A stretch of DNA of 61,157 bases, from NCBI GenBank assembly GCA_017632035.1, contig JAGBSG010000045.1, positions 1 through 61,157 on the forward strand, given 5' to 3'. The first letter of the stretch is position 1. Each line of letters starts with the position of its first letter. The notes under the pieces are model-generated. The model did not search any database and had not been told where the DNA came from. It saw only the letters and a list, made by a program, of their open reading frames with translations. The position numbers and the translations under genes were made by a program. Positions 1 to 8,353 of the stretch are shown here, one piece after another. The DNA comes from Oscillospiraceae bacterium. Lineage in GTDB: Bacteria; Bacillota; Clostridia; Oscillospirales; Oscillospiraceae.

Positions 1-1
1 C

Positions 2-1165
2 ATGGAGGAGGGCATCTACAATGAGGAGGAGTACCAAAAGGCTCTGGCATGGACGAAGGAGCATTGCAAGGAGGGACGGGACGACAACCCCGAGTCCGTC
101 AACTTCCTGGGCGAAGAGCGCCGCATCAAGTTCACTCCCGAAGAGAAGGAAAAGCAGTGGGAGTTCACCGTTAAGATGTACTGCATCATCAAGGATCTGA
201 TGGATGGCAATCACAATCTGTCAGACAAGTTCGAGGAAGAGAAGGTGGGTCACAATGCCATTGCCGGCGGCTTCCAGTGTCAGCGCCAGTGGACCGACCA
301 TTGGCCCAACTGTGATTATCCTGAGGCTCTGCTCAGCTCCTCCTTTGACTACGAAGGCGCCCGTGAGCCCTATACCCTGGCTACTGAGAACGATATCCTC
401 AACGGCATGGGCATGCTGATGATGCGTCTGCTGACCCACCGGGCACAGATCTTCGCCGATGTCCGTACTTACTGGTCCGGCGAGGCTACCGAGCGTGTTA
501 CCGGCTACAAGCTGGAGGGCAAGGCTGCCGAGAGCAACGGTATTATCCACCTGCTGAACTCCGGTGCTGCCTGTCTGGATGCTTCCGGTGTCTGCACCGA
601 TGAAAACGGCAACGCTACCATGAAGAGATGGTGGGAGGTCACCGAGGAAGATATCAAGAAGATGACCGAGGCCACTGTATGGTGTGAGGCCGGTCAGGAT
701 AACTTCCGTGGCGGCGGCTTCTCCAGCCATTACACCACCAAGGCCGAAATGCCCTGCACCATGATCCGCCTGAATCTGGTCAAGGGTCTGGGCCCCGTGC
801 TGCAGATCGCTGAGGGCTGGACCGTGAACCTGCCCGATGCGGTTTCCGATACCCTGATGGAGCGCACCAACCCCACCTGGCCCTGCACCTGGTTCGCACC
901 CCGCTGCGACGGTAAGGAAGGCTCTCCCTTCAAGACCGCTTATGAGGTCATGATGAACTGGGGCGCTAACCACGGCGCCATCTCCTACGGTCACATCGGT
1001 GCTGACCTGATCACCATGTGCTCCATGCTGCGGATCCCCGTGTGCATGCACAACGTTCCCGAGGACGATATCTACCGTCCCGCTTGCTGGAACGCCTTCG
1101 GTATGGACAAGGAAGGCCAGGACTACCGTGCCTGCGCTACCTACGGTCCTACCTTCAAGAAGTAA
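2..1165 (+). CDS. fucI: L-fucose isomerase, C-terminal part (5' end outside window)
   Basis: Interconverts L-fucose and L-fuculose in the cytoplasm, first step of L-fucose breakdown. The 387 residues seen match the C-terminal two thirds of FucI, which is about 590 residues long, so the reading frame is open at the left edge and the first Met here is probably internal. The Mn-binding residues of the family are visible: Glu129 in ATEND, Asp153 in FADVR and His350 in CMHNV. The conserved blocks FRGGG, KGLGPVLQIAEGW, NWGANHG and EGQDYRAC are also present. The gene ends in TAA, and a perfect hairpin separates it from a sugar kinase 78 bases downstream, which fits a fucose or rhamnose operon. An arabinose isomerase of the same fold is less likely given the near-continuous FucI motifs. 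Confidence 0.95.
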   Translation: MEEGIYNEEEYQKALAWTKEHCKEGRDDNPESVNFLGEERRIKFTPEEKEKQWEFTVKMYCIIKDLMDGNHNLSDKFEEEKVGHNAIAGGFQCQRQWTDHWPNCDYPEALLSSSFDYEGAREPYTLATENDILNGMGMLMMRLLTHRAQIFADVRTYWSGEATERVTGYKLEGKAAESNGIIHLLNSGAACLDASGVCTDENGNATMKRWWEVTEEDIKKMTEATVWCEAGQDNFRGGGFSSHYTTKAEMPCTMIRLNLVKGLGPVLQIAEGWTVNLPDAVSDTLMERTNPTWPCTWFAPRCDGKEGSPFKTAYEVMMNWGANHGAISYGHIGADLITMCSMLRIPVCMHNVPEDDIYRPACWNAFGMDKEGQDYRACATYGPTFKK

Positions 1166-1179
1166 GTCTATTCGAAAAA

Positions 1180-1208
1180 GATCGCTCAGCGCTTTGCGCT
1201 GAGCGATC
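1180..1208 (+). promoter_or_regulatory. Perfect 13-bp hairpin between fucI and the kinase gene
   Basis: GATCGCTCAGCGC and its exact complement flank a TTT loop. No U-run follows, so it is not a standard terminator. In an operon spacer it could protect the fucI mRNA 3' end or reduce transcription into the kinase gene. The structure is seen; the role is inferred. Confidence 0.6.
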
Positions 1209-1243
1209 CCGATATGTTGGCGTATAGCCGGGAGAAGAACACG

Positions 1244-2638
1244 ATGAATAAAAAGTATTATTTGGCGGTGGATATCGGCGCTTCCAGCGGCAGACACATG
1301 CTGGTCTGGCTGGAGGACGGCAAGCTGCAGCTGGAAGAGGTTTACCGCTTTGCCAACGGCATGGTGGATGTGGACGGCACAAAGTGCTGGGAACCGGACC
1401 GTCTCTTTGCCGAGATCAAAAACGGCATGCGCCGGTGCGCCCAGCTGGGCAAGATCCCTGTTTCCATGGGTGTGGATACCTGGGGTGTGGATTTTGTGCT
1501 GCTGGATGCGCAGGGCAATCGGCTGGGCAATGCGGTTGCCTACCGTGACAGCCGTACCCAGGGTATGGATGCGGTGGTGGAAAGCATTTTGCCTCAGGAT
1601 GCGCTGTACCGCCGTACCGGTATTCAAAAGCAGATGTTCAATACCATCTATCAGCTGATGGCCATCCGGGACAGCCTGAAGGATGCCGATGCCATGCTGC
1701 TGACCCCGGATTATTATCACTACCTGCTCACCGGCAAGAAGTGCGCGGAGTTTACCATTGCATCTACCACCCAGCTGCTGGATACCAAGACCGGTGATTG
1801 GGATTGGGAGCTGCTGGACATGCTGGGCTATCCCAGACGGCTGTTCCAGCCTATCCGGATGCCCGGTACTGTGCTGGGCGGCCTGACAGAGCAGATCCAA
1901 AAGGAAGTGGGCTTTGACTGCCAGGTGATCCTGCCCGGTGCCCACGACACGGCATCTGCTGTGCTGTCCGTGCCCACCAACGAGAAAACTGTGTACATTT
2001 CCTCCGGCACCTGGTCTTTGATGGGCGTGGAGCTGACCCAGGCAAACTGCACTGAGGAAAGCCGCTGCGCCGGTTTTACCAATGAGGGCGGCTACAATGG
2101 CCGGTACAGATACCTGCGTAACCTGATGGGCATGTGGATGATCCAGTCCGTCCGGAAGGAAATGAACGATGCCTATACCTATCCCCAGCTGTGCGCCATG
2201 GCAGAGCAGGAGAAGAGCTTCCCCAGCCGCCTGGATGTGGATGCCGATGTATTCTTCGCACCGGACAATATGACTGCGGCGATCCGGGAGTATTGCCGCA
2301 CCACCGGTCAGGCGGTGCCCGAAACACCGGGTCAGCTGGCAACGGTGATCTACCAGAGCCTGGCGGAAAACTACGGAAGAGCCATCGAGGGCATTGAGCG
2401 GCTTACGGGAAATGCCTACAGCTCTGTCAGCGTGGTAGGCGGCGGCTCCAATGCGGATTATCTGAACCAGCTTACCGCCAATGCCACCGGAAAGACGGTC
2501 TACGCCGGTCCCGGTGAGGCTACCGCCATCGGCAATGCTTTGGCCCAGATGCTGAGCACCGGGGAATTCCGGGATGTGGCCCAGGCCCGCCAGACCGTGT
2601 TTGACTCCTTCGGTGTCAAGACCTTCCTTCCTGCATAA
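1244..2638 (+). CDS. rhaB: Rhamnulokinase-family FGGY sugar kinase (probable L-fuculokinase role)
   Basis: ATP-dependent kinase that phosphorylates a ketose (L-rhamnulose or L-fuculose) after the isomerase step. It has 464 residues and the two-domain FGGY/ASKHA layout: N-terminal phosphate-binding DIGASSGR, the substrate-side MGVDTWGVDF, the central GAHDTASAV and SSGTWSLMG motifs, and the C-terminal VVGGGSNADYLNQ adenosine motif. The length is right for RhaB. The ATG at 1244 is chosen over the one at 1214 because GGAG lies 9 bases upstream and the preferred N-terminus MNKKYYLAVDIG fits the family. Lying directly after fucI, it most likely acts on L-fuculose, although the family is named for rhamnulose; many gut Firmicutes use RhaB-like kinases in fucose loci (established knowledge, not tested here). 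Confidence 0.88.
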   Translation: MNKKYYLAVDIGASSGRHMLVWLEDGKLQLEEVYRFANGMVDVDGTKCWEPDRLFAEIKNGMRRCAQLGKIPVSMGVDTWGVDFVLLDAQGNRLGNAVAYRDSRTQGMDAVVESILPQDALYRRTGIQKQMFNTIYQLMAIRDSLKDADAMLLTPDYYHYLLTGKKCAEFTIASTTQLLDTKTGDWDWELLDMLGYPRRLFQPIRMPGTVLGGLTEQIQKEVGFDCQVILPGAHDTASAVLSVPTNEKTVYISSGTWSLMGVELTQANCTEESRCAGFTNEGGYNGRYRYLRNLMGMWMIQSVRKEMNDAYTYPQLCAMAEQEKSFPSRLDVDADVFFAPDNMTAAIREYCRTTGQAVPETPGQLATVIYQSLAENYGRAIEGIERLTGNAYSSVSVVGGGSNADYLNQLTANATGKTVYAGPGEATAIGNALAQMLSTGEFRDVAQARQTVFDSFGVKTFLPA

Positions 2639-2689
2639 ACAAAGGATGCAGCATAGGGCAAATAGTTACTCCTGCGGTAATCATACACA

Positions 2690-2995
2690 GTAGGGGAGGG
2701 TCTTGACCCTCCCGCGAAAAAGAGTGCCATACTTTCTCTCCGGCGAGAAAGTATGCAAAGAGCCGCCGAGGACCTTTCGTATGGTCCTCGGACTCCCCAG
2801 ACGCCGCGAGCCTGAGCGCCGCCGGTGGCGGATACAGCGAAGGCGCAGCGTGTGCCGCGGTCGGTGTGCAACGCAGGCGTTCGCGCCAAGGCGCACACCG
2901 GGCACCGCAAACGGCCCAAAGAGGGAAGCGGATCGGGTTTTTCGCAACCTACATTTCCGCCGCTTTCCCCTTTGGAATCCCCTTAGAAGACTTGA
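2690..2995. repeat. Non-coding repeat-rich spacer with REP-like palindrome and two perfect hairpins
   Basis: This gap of nearly 400 bases carries no credible gene. It opens with TAGGGGAGGGTCTTGACCC (2691-2713), which recurs as both arms of an inverted repeat at 40367-40445. Next come a perfect 11-bp hairpin (2728-2738 with 2745-2755, loop TCCGGC) and a 9-bp hairpin (2766-2774 with 2783-2791). The remainder is GC-rich and overlapped by several Arg-rich ORFs on both strands, none with an RBS or a recognisable domain. It is probably a decayed or non-autonomous dispersed element. Only the 24-base motif is demonstrably repeated inside this window. Confidence 0.5.
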
Positions 2996-2996
2996 A

Positions 2997-3023
2997 AGCA
3001 CCTCCTGCCGGAGGTGCTTTTTT
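2997..3023 (+). terminator. Rho-independent terminator after the fuc operon and repeat spacer
   Basis: A 9-bp stem (AGCACCTCC/GGAGGTGCT) with loop TGCC is followed by six T on the plus strand. It would stop plus-strand transcription before the convergent prdX-like gene. Confidence 0.75.
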
Positions 3024-3024
3024 G

Positions 3025-3558
3025 TTACAGCTGTACCAGCGTGGGAGTATGACCCATGGCGGGGATGATCTTCCGGGTCAGGTCCTCTGTGCGCAGGCGC
3101 AGGCTGGCGGTGTTGATGCAGGGGTGGACACCGATGTATGTGCCGCCCAGCACATCCTCGTCGATCAGCAGCTTGACATGCATATCCTTGTCGTTCATCA
3201 GGCCCAGCACACTCAGTGAGCCGGGGGTGATGTCCAGAAACTGCTCCATATATTCCGGTGCGGCAAAGGACAGCCGGGAGGAGCCGATCTGCTGGGAAAG
3301 CTCCTTGGTTTTAAAGGGCTTGTCGCCGGGCATCAGCAGCAGATAAAAATCGGTACACTGCCGATTGCACAGCAGCAGATTTTTGCACATAGTAGCTTCC
3401 AACGCTTCATCGATGGCAATGCAGGCTTCCATGGTCATGGCAGCTTCGTGGTCCACCCGTTGGTAGTCGATGTGCAAACTGTCCAAAAAATCGTAGACCC
3501 GGATCTCCTTATCCGGCCTGCCGGTGGGATCTTCCGGGCGTCCTTGCAGTAAAGTCAT
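3025..3558 (-). CDS. prdX: Prolyl-tRNA synthetase-associated (YbaK/PrdX-type) tRNA deacylase
   Basis: Free-standing aminoacyl-tRNA editing domain that, in characterised relatives (PrdX/ProXp-ala), hydrolyses mischarged Ala-tRNA(Pro). It has 177 residues, the usual size. Visible blocks are the N-terminal VYDFLDSLHIDYQRVDHE, the helix around KNLLLCNRQ with the conserved Lys of this fold, the GDKPFKTKEL segment, and the C-terminal GVHPCINTASLRL typical of the family. The start is the internal ATG at 3558, since AGAAGG lies about 9 bases before it and the 20 extra upstream codons do not look like the family. It is transcribed alone, convergent with the fuc operon. Substrate specificity is inferred from family only. 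Confidence 0.85.
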   Translation of the reverse strand: MTLLQGRPEDPTGRPDKEIRVYDFLDSLHIDYQRVDHEAAMTMEACIAIDEALEATMCKNLLLCNRQCTDFYLLLMPGDKPFKTKELSQQIGSSRLSFAAPEYMEQFLDITPGSLSVLGLMNDKDMHVKLLIDEDVLGGTYIGVHPCINTASLRLRTEDLTRKIIPAMGHTPTLVQL

Positions 3559-3621
3559 CAAACATACCTTCTTTCTGTAAATTACATATACTATAGCACG
3601 GAAATGGAAATAGGGCAATAT

Positions 3622-3648
3622 AAAAGCCGCTCTGCAGAGCGGCTTTTT
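3622..3648. terminator. Bidirectional terminator downstream of the ABC exporter genes
   Basis: An 11-bp stem (AAAAGCCGCTC/GAGCGGCTTTT) with loop TGCA lies just past the exporter stop codon. T-runs flank it in both directions; it ends the MarR-ABC-ABC transcript on the minus strand. Confidence 0.8.
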
Positions 3649-3650
3649 GC

Positions 3651-5480
3651 TTAGGATACAGAATCAAACTGGGCTTGGTAGAGCCGGTAATAGAAGCCCT
3701 TTTGAGCCATCAGGCTGTCGTGATTGCCCTGCTCCACCACCTGTCCGCCGTCCAGGACCAGAATGTGGTCAGCAGAGCGGATGGTGGACAGCCGGTGGGC
3801 AATGACAAAGCAGGTCTTATCCTTCATCAGGTTGCGCATGGCGGCCTGAATGTGCTGCTCTGTGCGGGTGTCCACATTGGAGGTGGCTTCGTCCAGAATC
3901 AGCATATGGGCATCCAGCAGCATGGCACGGGCGATGGTCAGCAGCTGCTTTTGCCCCTTGGAGATAGACGAACCGTTGTCTGATAGCACTGTGTCATAGC
4001 CTTTTGGCAACCGGGAGATGTAGGAATGGATATGGGCGGCCTTGGCTGCTGCTACCACCTGCTCCATAGTGGCATCGGGCTTGCCGTAGGCCAGATTCTC
4101 GTAGATCGTACCGTGGAACAGCCAAGTGTCCTGCAGCACCATGGAATAGGCCTTACGCAGAGAGCTTCGGGTCAAAGAGCGAATCTCCTGGCGGTCTACC
4201 AGGATCTGGCCGTCTGCAACATCATAAAACCGCATGAGCAGATTGATGATGGTGGTCTTGCCTGCGCCGGTGGGACCTACAGTGGCCGTCAGAGAGCCGG
4301 GAGCGGCATGGAAGCTCAGGTCCTGAATGATGGGTGTGCCGGGGACATAGGAGAAGTCTACCTGCTCCATGCGCACATCGCCCTGTACATCAGTCAGTAC
4401 TGTGGCGTCGGACAGGTCTGTCGGCTCCGGCTCTGCGTCGATAAGGGTGAAGATGCGCTCGGCTGCCGCAAAAGCACTTTGCAGCTCGGATATGATGTTG
4501 GCAAATTCATTGATAGGGCCGGAGAATTTCCGGGAGTATTGAATGAAGCTGGAAAGATCGCCGAATTTCACGGAACCCTTCAGAAACAGGGTTGCGCCGA
4601 ATACGCACACCAGGGAGAGGGAAGCGTTGTTGATAAAGTTGACGGCAGGGCCTGTCATAGCACCGTTGGCCTCGGCCTTGGTGAAGGCCTGGACAGCGTC
4701 GTCATTCTTTGTGTCAAATTCTTCCAGAACAGCATCCTCCTGACCATAGGCGCGGATGGTTTTTTGACCGGACAGCATCTCTTCCACAAAGCCGTTCAAA
4801 GCGCCCAGCCTGGCGGAGCGGCGGCGGAACAGAGGGCGCACCCGGCGGGTCATCCAGCGGGTAAAGAGGAAGGTGGCAGGAACAGTCACGGCGAACACAA
4901 GCACGAGCTGGGGAGCAATGGTAAGCATCATAACGAAGGAAACAACCACAGTTACGATGCTGTGGAGGATCTGCACCAGGTCAGAGGAAAGGGACTGATT
5001 TACGGTGTCCACATCATAGGTGATGGTGCTGATGATATCACCGGTTTGGTATTTGTCAAAGAAGCTGACAGGCAATGCGGAAAGATTCTCGAAAATGTCG
5101 TGGCGCATCTGCTTTGTTACCTGCCGTGACAGCCGAACCATGGCAAAGTGCAAAGAGTAGGACAAAATGGCAGAGCCTATGTAGCATACTGCCATCAGGA
5201 GCGCACAGCGGAAAACGATGGAGAAATCCACCATACCGGCTTTTACGTCGATGGCATTCAGAGCTTCGCCGGAGAGCTTAGGGCCGTACAGGGCCAAAAC
5301 ACTGCTGGAAATGGAGAAGAATATGGAAAGGACTAAAAGCAGGCGATTTCTTCCCAGATACCGCCACAGCCGCATGAGCAGCTGACCGCGGTTGATCTTC
5401 TTGCCCTCAAAGCGACGGGTATCGCCGTTGTTTTCGCCCCGGGCATAACGGCCGCCGCCGATCATTGTGGGATTTGCCAT
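3651..5480 (-). CDS. ABC exporter half-transporter, subunit 2 (consensus ATPase motifs)
   Basis: Type IV ABC exporter subunit of 609 residues: an N-terminal six-helix membrane domain (about residues 45-320) followed by a nucleotide-binding domain. The NBD has Walker A GPTGAGKTT, Walker B LILDEATSNVD with the catalytic Glu, and H-loop IAHRLST with His. Its signature motif is ISKGQ rather than LSGGQ. That deviation matches the partner, whose Walker B and H-loop are degenerate: together they would form one weak and one canonical ATP site, as in heterodimeric exporters of the BmrCD/TM287-288 type. Its ATG overlaps the partner's TAA by one base (TAATG), so translation is probably coupled. Substrate is unknown; drugs or peptides are typical for MarR-controlled pairs. 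Confidence 0.9.
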   Translation of the reverse strand: MANPTMIGGGRYARGENNGDTRRFEGKKINRGQLLMRLWRYLGRNRLLLVLSIFFSISSSVLALYGPKLSGEALNAIDVKAGMVDFSIVFRCALLMAVCYIGSAILSYSLHFAMVRLSRQVTKQMRHDIFENLSALPVSFFDKYQTGDIISTITYDVDTVNQSLSSDLVQILHSIVTVVVSFVMMLTIAPQLVLVFAVTVPATFLFTRWMTRRVRPLFRRRSARLGALNGFVEEMLSGQKTIRAYGQEDAVLEEFDTKNDDAVQAFTKAEANGAMTGPAVNFINNASLSLVCVFGATLFLKGSVKFGDLSSFIQYSRKFSGPINEFANIISELQSAFAAAERIFTLIDAEPEPTDLSDATVLTDVQGDVRMEQVDFSYVPGTPIIQDLSFHAAPGSLTATVGPTGAGKTTIINLLMRFYDVADGQILVDRQEIRSLTRSSLRKAYSMVLQDTWLFHGTIYENLAYGKPDATMEQVVAAAKAAHIHSYISRLPKGYDTVLSDNGSSISKGQKQLLTIARAMLLDAHMLILDEATSNVDTRTEQHIQAAMRNLMKDKTCFVIAHRLSTIRSADHILVLDGGQVVEQGNHDSLMAQKGFYYRLYQAQFDSVS

Positions 5481-7198
5481 TATACCACCTCCTGACCGTC
5501 GCCCATTTGGGTCTGGGCAATGATGCGGTATTCTTCACAGGTTTGCATCAGGTGGGCATGGTTGCCGGCTCCGATGACCCGGCTGTCGTCCAGAACGAGG
5601 ATCAGGTCTGCGTGGCGCAGGCTGCTGACTCTCTGGGCTACCACGACGGTTGTGGTATGGCGGTAGTTTTGCCGCAAAGCCCGGCGCAGGGCTGCGTCTG
5701 TTGCATAATCCAGGGCAGAGGAGGCATCGTCCAGAACAAGGATCCCCGGATCGGCAGCCAGTGCCCGGGCGATCAGTAACCGCTGCTTCTGACCGCCGGA
5801 GAGATTGTTGCCCCGCACGACCACCTCTGCTTCCAGAGCGCCTTCCTTCTCCCAGATGAAGTCAGCCTGCGCATCTCTGGCACTCCGCTCCAAGGCGGCA
5901 TCGTCCAGCTGTCGGAAGAAACGCAGGTTGTGGGCTACAGTACCCTCTGTGATAAAATCATTTTGGAACACCACGCCGAATTTTTTGCGCAGCTGTTCCG
6001 CTGGGATGGTGCGCAGATCCTGACCGTCGATCAGGATCTGACCGGAATCCGGATCATAAAGACGCATGAGCAAATTGATCAAGGTAGATTTTCCGGAGCC
6101 GGTGGAGCCCAGAATGCCCAGGGTCTGTCCCCGTTCCAACCGGAAGCTCAGGTGATCCAGATTGGTGCCAATGCCGGTGTAGGAGAAGCAAACATCCCGG
6201 AATTCGATATGGGGTGCGTTTTGCTCTTTGTACTCCTGAGGCAAAACCAACAGGTCTTCCGGTTCGGCCATCACCTGAGCGATCCGCTGCGCACTGGCTT
6301 CGCCCTTGGACCACATGATAAAGATTCGGGTAAGGCCCAGAGTCGCGTTGAGCATCATGGTGAAGTACTGCAGGAAGGCCAGGATCACGCCCCCTTCTAT
6401 ATGGCCGCTGTTGACCCGGTAAGCACCCACCAGAACCACCAGGGTCAGGCCCAAATTCAAGATCAGGTTGGTTACAGGGCTGGTAATATTGTTGATAGTG
6501 GCGGCCTTCAAAGCTGTGGCGCTATGCTGTTCATTGGTCTTGTTGAACCGGGCCTTTTCGTACTCAGTTTTGCTTAGGGCCTTGATAACGCGGATGCCCG
6601 TGATATTCTCCTGACAGACCCGGACGATATCGTCCTGGATCTGCTGGACATGCAGGTACATGGGAACAGTTGTTTTGGTTACCTTGTAGACCAGCAGGCT
6701 GATAAAAGGAAGCAGGGCGATCAGCACCAGGGAGAGAACCCAGTCCATGGACAGCATCATAAGGATGCCGCCGACTAACAGAATCGGTGCCCGAACACCC
6801 ATGCGCTGAACTCGGGTCAGCAGCAGATTCACATTATAAGTGTCGCTGGTCAGCCGGGAAACTGCCGAGGAGGTAGTGAGCCGATCCATTTGCCGGGCAG
6901 ACAGCTGCTCCAACTTTTGAAACAGATCGTGACGAAGCACCCGGGTGATCCGGCCGGAGCTCACCGCAGACATCCGGTTGGCCAAAATGTTGGCAACCAG
7001 GGCAATGACCGCGCACAGCAGCATGGCACCGCCGTACAAATAGATCTGACCCAGGTTTCCGGCTGGAACTTTGTCGTCTACAATGGTCTGCATGAGGACT
7101 GGGATCAGCAGTTCCACGATGGTGCCAAGGAATTTAATGCCAAAGGTCAGAAGTATGTACCAGGCATGAGGCAGGATATAGTGTTTGAGCTTCAGCAT
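5480..7198 (-). CDS. ABC exporter half-transporter, subunit 1 (degenerate ATPase site)
   Basis: A 572-residue exporter half with six predicted membrane helices, then an NBD with intact Walker A GSTGSGKST and signature NNLSGGQKQ. Walker B reads LVLDDASSALD, so the catalytic Glu is Asp491. The switch reads VVVAQRVSS, so the H-loop His is Gln522. These two changes are the hallmark of the degenerate nucleotide-binding site in heterodimeric ABC exporters. The gene starts one base after the marR stop codon and is followed by subunit 2 with a one-base overlap, giving a tight three-gene operon. Cytoplasmic-membrane export of an unknown compound is inferred. Confidence 0.9.
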   Translation of the reverse strand: MLKLKHYILPHAWYILLTFGIKFLGTIVELLIPVLMQTIVDDKVPAGNLGQIYLYGGAMLLCAVIALVANILANRMSAVSSGRITRVLRHDLFQKLEQLSARQMDRLTTSSAVSRLTSDTYNVNLLLTRVQRMGVRAPILLVGGILMMLSMDWVLSLVLIALLPFISLLVYKVTKTTVPMYLHVQQIQDDIVRVCQENITGIRVIKALSKTEYEKARFNKTNEQHSATALKAATINNITSPVTNLILNLGLTLVVLVGAYRVNSGHIEGGVILAFLQYFTMMLNATLGLTRIFIMWSKGEASAQRIAQVMAEPEDLLVLPQEYKEQNAPHIEFRDVCFSYTGIGTNLDHLSFRLERGQTLGILGSTGSGKSTLINLLMRLYDPDSGQILIDGQDLRTIPAEQLRKKFGVVFQNDFITEGTVAHNLRFFRQLDDAALERSARDAQADFIWEKEGALEAEVVVRGNNLSGGQKQRLLIARALAADPGILVLDDASSALDYATDAALRRALRQNYRHTTTVVVAQRVSSLRHADLILVLDDSRVIGAGNHAHLMQTCEEYRIIAQTQMGDGQEVV

Positions 7199-7199
7199 G

Positions 7200-7628
7200 T
7201 CAATGTGCCTCCATCCACTGCCGGGCCTTGGTCTTTAGCTTCAGAAGCAATTCAGAGGCCAGGACTTTTTCCTCCTGCGTCAGGTCCTCGGTCAGCAGTG
7301 TTTCCCAGGAATCCCAGGCCTGTGTAAGCTGGGGCAGCAGAGCAAGGGCCTTTTCGGAGGGGAACAGCTGCAAGCTTCGCCTGTCGTCAGGACTTGGTGT
7401 TCGCAGGATGAGCTCTGCTTCCTCCAAGGCCACACATTGCCGGGTGACGGTGCTTTTGTCTACCAAAAGCCGGCGGGACAGGGCTTCCTGGGAGATACCG
7501 GGACGCTCGCATATTTCCAGCAGACAGCGGGCGTAGCGAACCTGCACATCCTGATCGTTTAAGTACTGCTTGCGGTATTCCGTGCCGCAGCGGGAAATGG
7601 CGGTGAGGTGACGGATGATCTTGGTCAT
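7200..7628 (-). CDS. MarR-family transcriptional regulator
   Basis: Winged-helix repressor of 142 residues. The HTH region (about residues 45-65) reads GISQEALSRRLLVDKSTVTRQ and the wing RTPSPDDRRSLQLFPSEKA carries the conserved D-x-R of MarR proteins. The ATG at 7628 is chosen because AAGGAGG precedes it; the longer frame would read through the operator and promoter. It is the first gene of an operon with two ABC exporter subunits, and a 31-bp near-palindrome immediately upstream overlaps the promoter, so it most likely represses its own operon and is released by an exported compound. Confidence 0.9.
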   Translation of the reverse strand: MTKIIRHLTAISRCGTEYRKQYLNDQDVQVRYARCLLEICERPGISQEALSRRLLVDKSTVTRQCVALEEAELILRTPSPDDRRSLQLFPSEKALALLPQLTQAWDSWETLLTEDLTQEEKVLASELLLKLKTKARQWMEAH

Positions 7629-7644
7629 GGAGGCCTCCTTATAT

Positions 7645-7704
7645 CGTTGCAAACGCAACGGTTGCATTTGCAACGATTTTACCACAGTAAAATACAGTTG
7701 TAAA
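7645..7704 (-). promoter_or_regulatory. marR-ABC promoter with overlapping 31-bp palindromic operator
   Basis: On the minus strand TTTACA (7704-7699), a 17-bp spacer and TAAAAT (7681-7676) form a good sigma-A promoter. The next bases, 7675-7645, are a 31-bp imperfect palindrome with two mismatched pairs plus the centre, built from two copies of GTTGCAAAyGCAAC. This is the probable MarR site. Confidence 0.8.
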
Positions 7705-7807
7705 GCCACTTTGGTAAAAAAAGTAAAATATTTGAAACCACTGCTTCACAGGGTCGACGAGCATGTTTTTTAAGGAAGATGCCATACTATCAGCAGGAGG
7801 GAAAACT

Positions 7808-7906
7808 ATGAAAAAAGATGAAAAAAAGACACCGGAGTGGGAAATGGTGGATCCCAAGCCTCCGGTGATTCGCTCCGGGCATATGGAAAACAGAACCCAA
7901 AACTAA
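7808..7906 (+). CDS. Small protein of 32 residues, unknown
   Basis: ATG is preceded by a strong AGGAGG at 7795-7800, 7 bases away. The product is MKKDEKKTPEWEMVDPKPPV followed by 12 polar residues; it is Lys/Glu/Pro rich without a membrane segment or Cys. It lies alone between the marR promoter and a convergent zinc-ribbon gene, with a terminator just downstream at 7933-7957. I do not recognise the family. The good RBS is the main support for it being translated. Confidence 0.4.
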   Translation: MKKDEKKTPEWEMVDPKPPVIRSGHMENRTQN

Positions 7907-7932
7907 GTTATGTAAACCTAGCAGTAAAACAA

Positions 7933-7957
7933 TCAGCGCCGGTGTTACCGGCGCTGA
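7933..7957. terminator. Terminator of the zinc-ribbon gene
   Basis: A perfect 11-bp stem TCAGCGCCGGT/ACCGGCGCTGA with a GTT loop lies just beyond the minus-strand gene's stop, followed on that strand by TTGTTTTA. It may also end the small plus-strand ORF. Confidence 0.7.
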
Positions 7958-7971
7958 CAGCATTTTGCAAA

Positions 7972-8250
7972 TCAGCCTTCGCTGCGCATCTGAGCGAAGC
8001 ACTCGCTGCAGAATACGGGGCGGTCGGACTTGGGCTGGAAGGGAACCTTCGCCTCGCCGCCGCAACGGGCGCAGGTAGCAGTGAAGAACTCACGGGGGCC
8101 ACGGGCGCTGTTCTTGCGAGCGTCACGGCAAGCCTTGCAGCGCTGGGGCTCGTTCTGGAAGCCGCGCTCTGCGTAGAATTCCTGCTCACCGGCGGTGAAA
8201 ACGAATTCGTTGCCGCACTCTTTGCAAACTAAAGTCTTGTCTTCGTACAT
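7972..8250 (-). CDS. Zinc-ribbon (zinc-ribbon_4 type) small protein
   Basis: A 92-residue soluble protein with three paired-Cys knuckles: CKECGNEF near the N-terminus, CKACRDARK in the middle, and CARCGGEAK with CSECFAQM at the C-terminus, typical of the 'probable zinc-ribbon domain' proteins of Firmicutes (established family type; function unknown). The FYAERGFQNEPQRCKACR block is characteristic. The start is the ATG at 8250 because AGAGAGG precedes it and the extra upstream residues are not conserved-looking. It has its own strong promoter and a leader of about 100 bases. Nucleic-acid or ribosome binding is possible but not shown. Confidence 0.8.
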   Translation of the reverse strand: MYEDKTLVCKECGNEFVFTAGEQEFYAERGFQNEPQRCKACRDARKNSARGPREFFTATCARCGGEAKVPFQPKSDRPVFCSECFAQMRSEG

Positions 8251-8353
8251 TGATTTTACCTCTCTTCGGTTAGATGATGCCCCGTGAAAGCTCACCATAT
8301 TGACTGGTTGTTACGCAGGGTCCATAAAATTGGCGATAACACGCCTGAATCGC

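Noticed and set aside
2..4. ATG at base 2 as the true start of fucI
   Set aside because: The product from here lacks the N-terminal third of FucI, so this Met is internal and the gene begins left of the window.
2703..3068. Arg-rich ORFs on both strands in the spacer after the sugar kinase
   Set aside because: They overlap one another and a repeat element, lack RBSs, and have compositions typical of translated GC-rich repeats.
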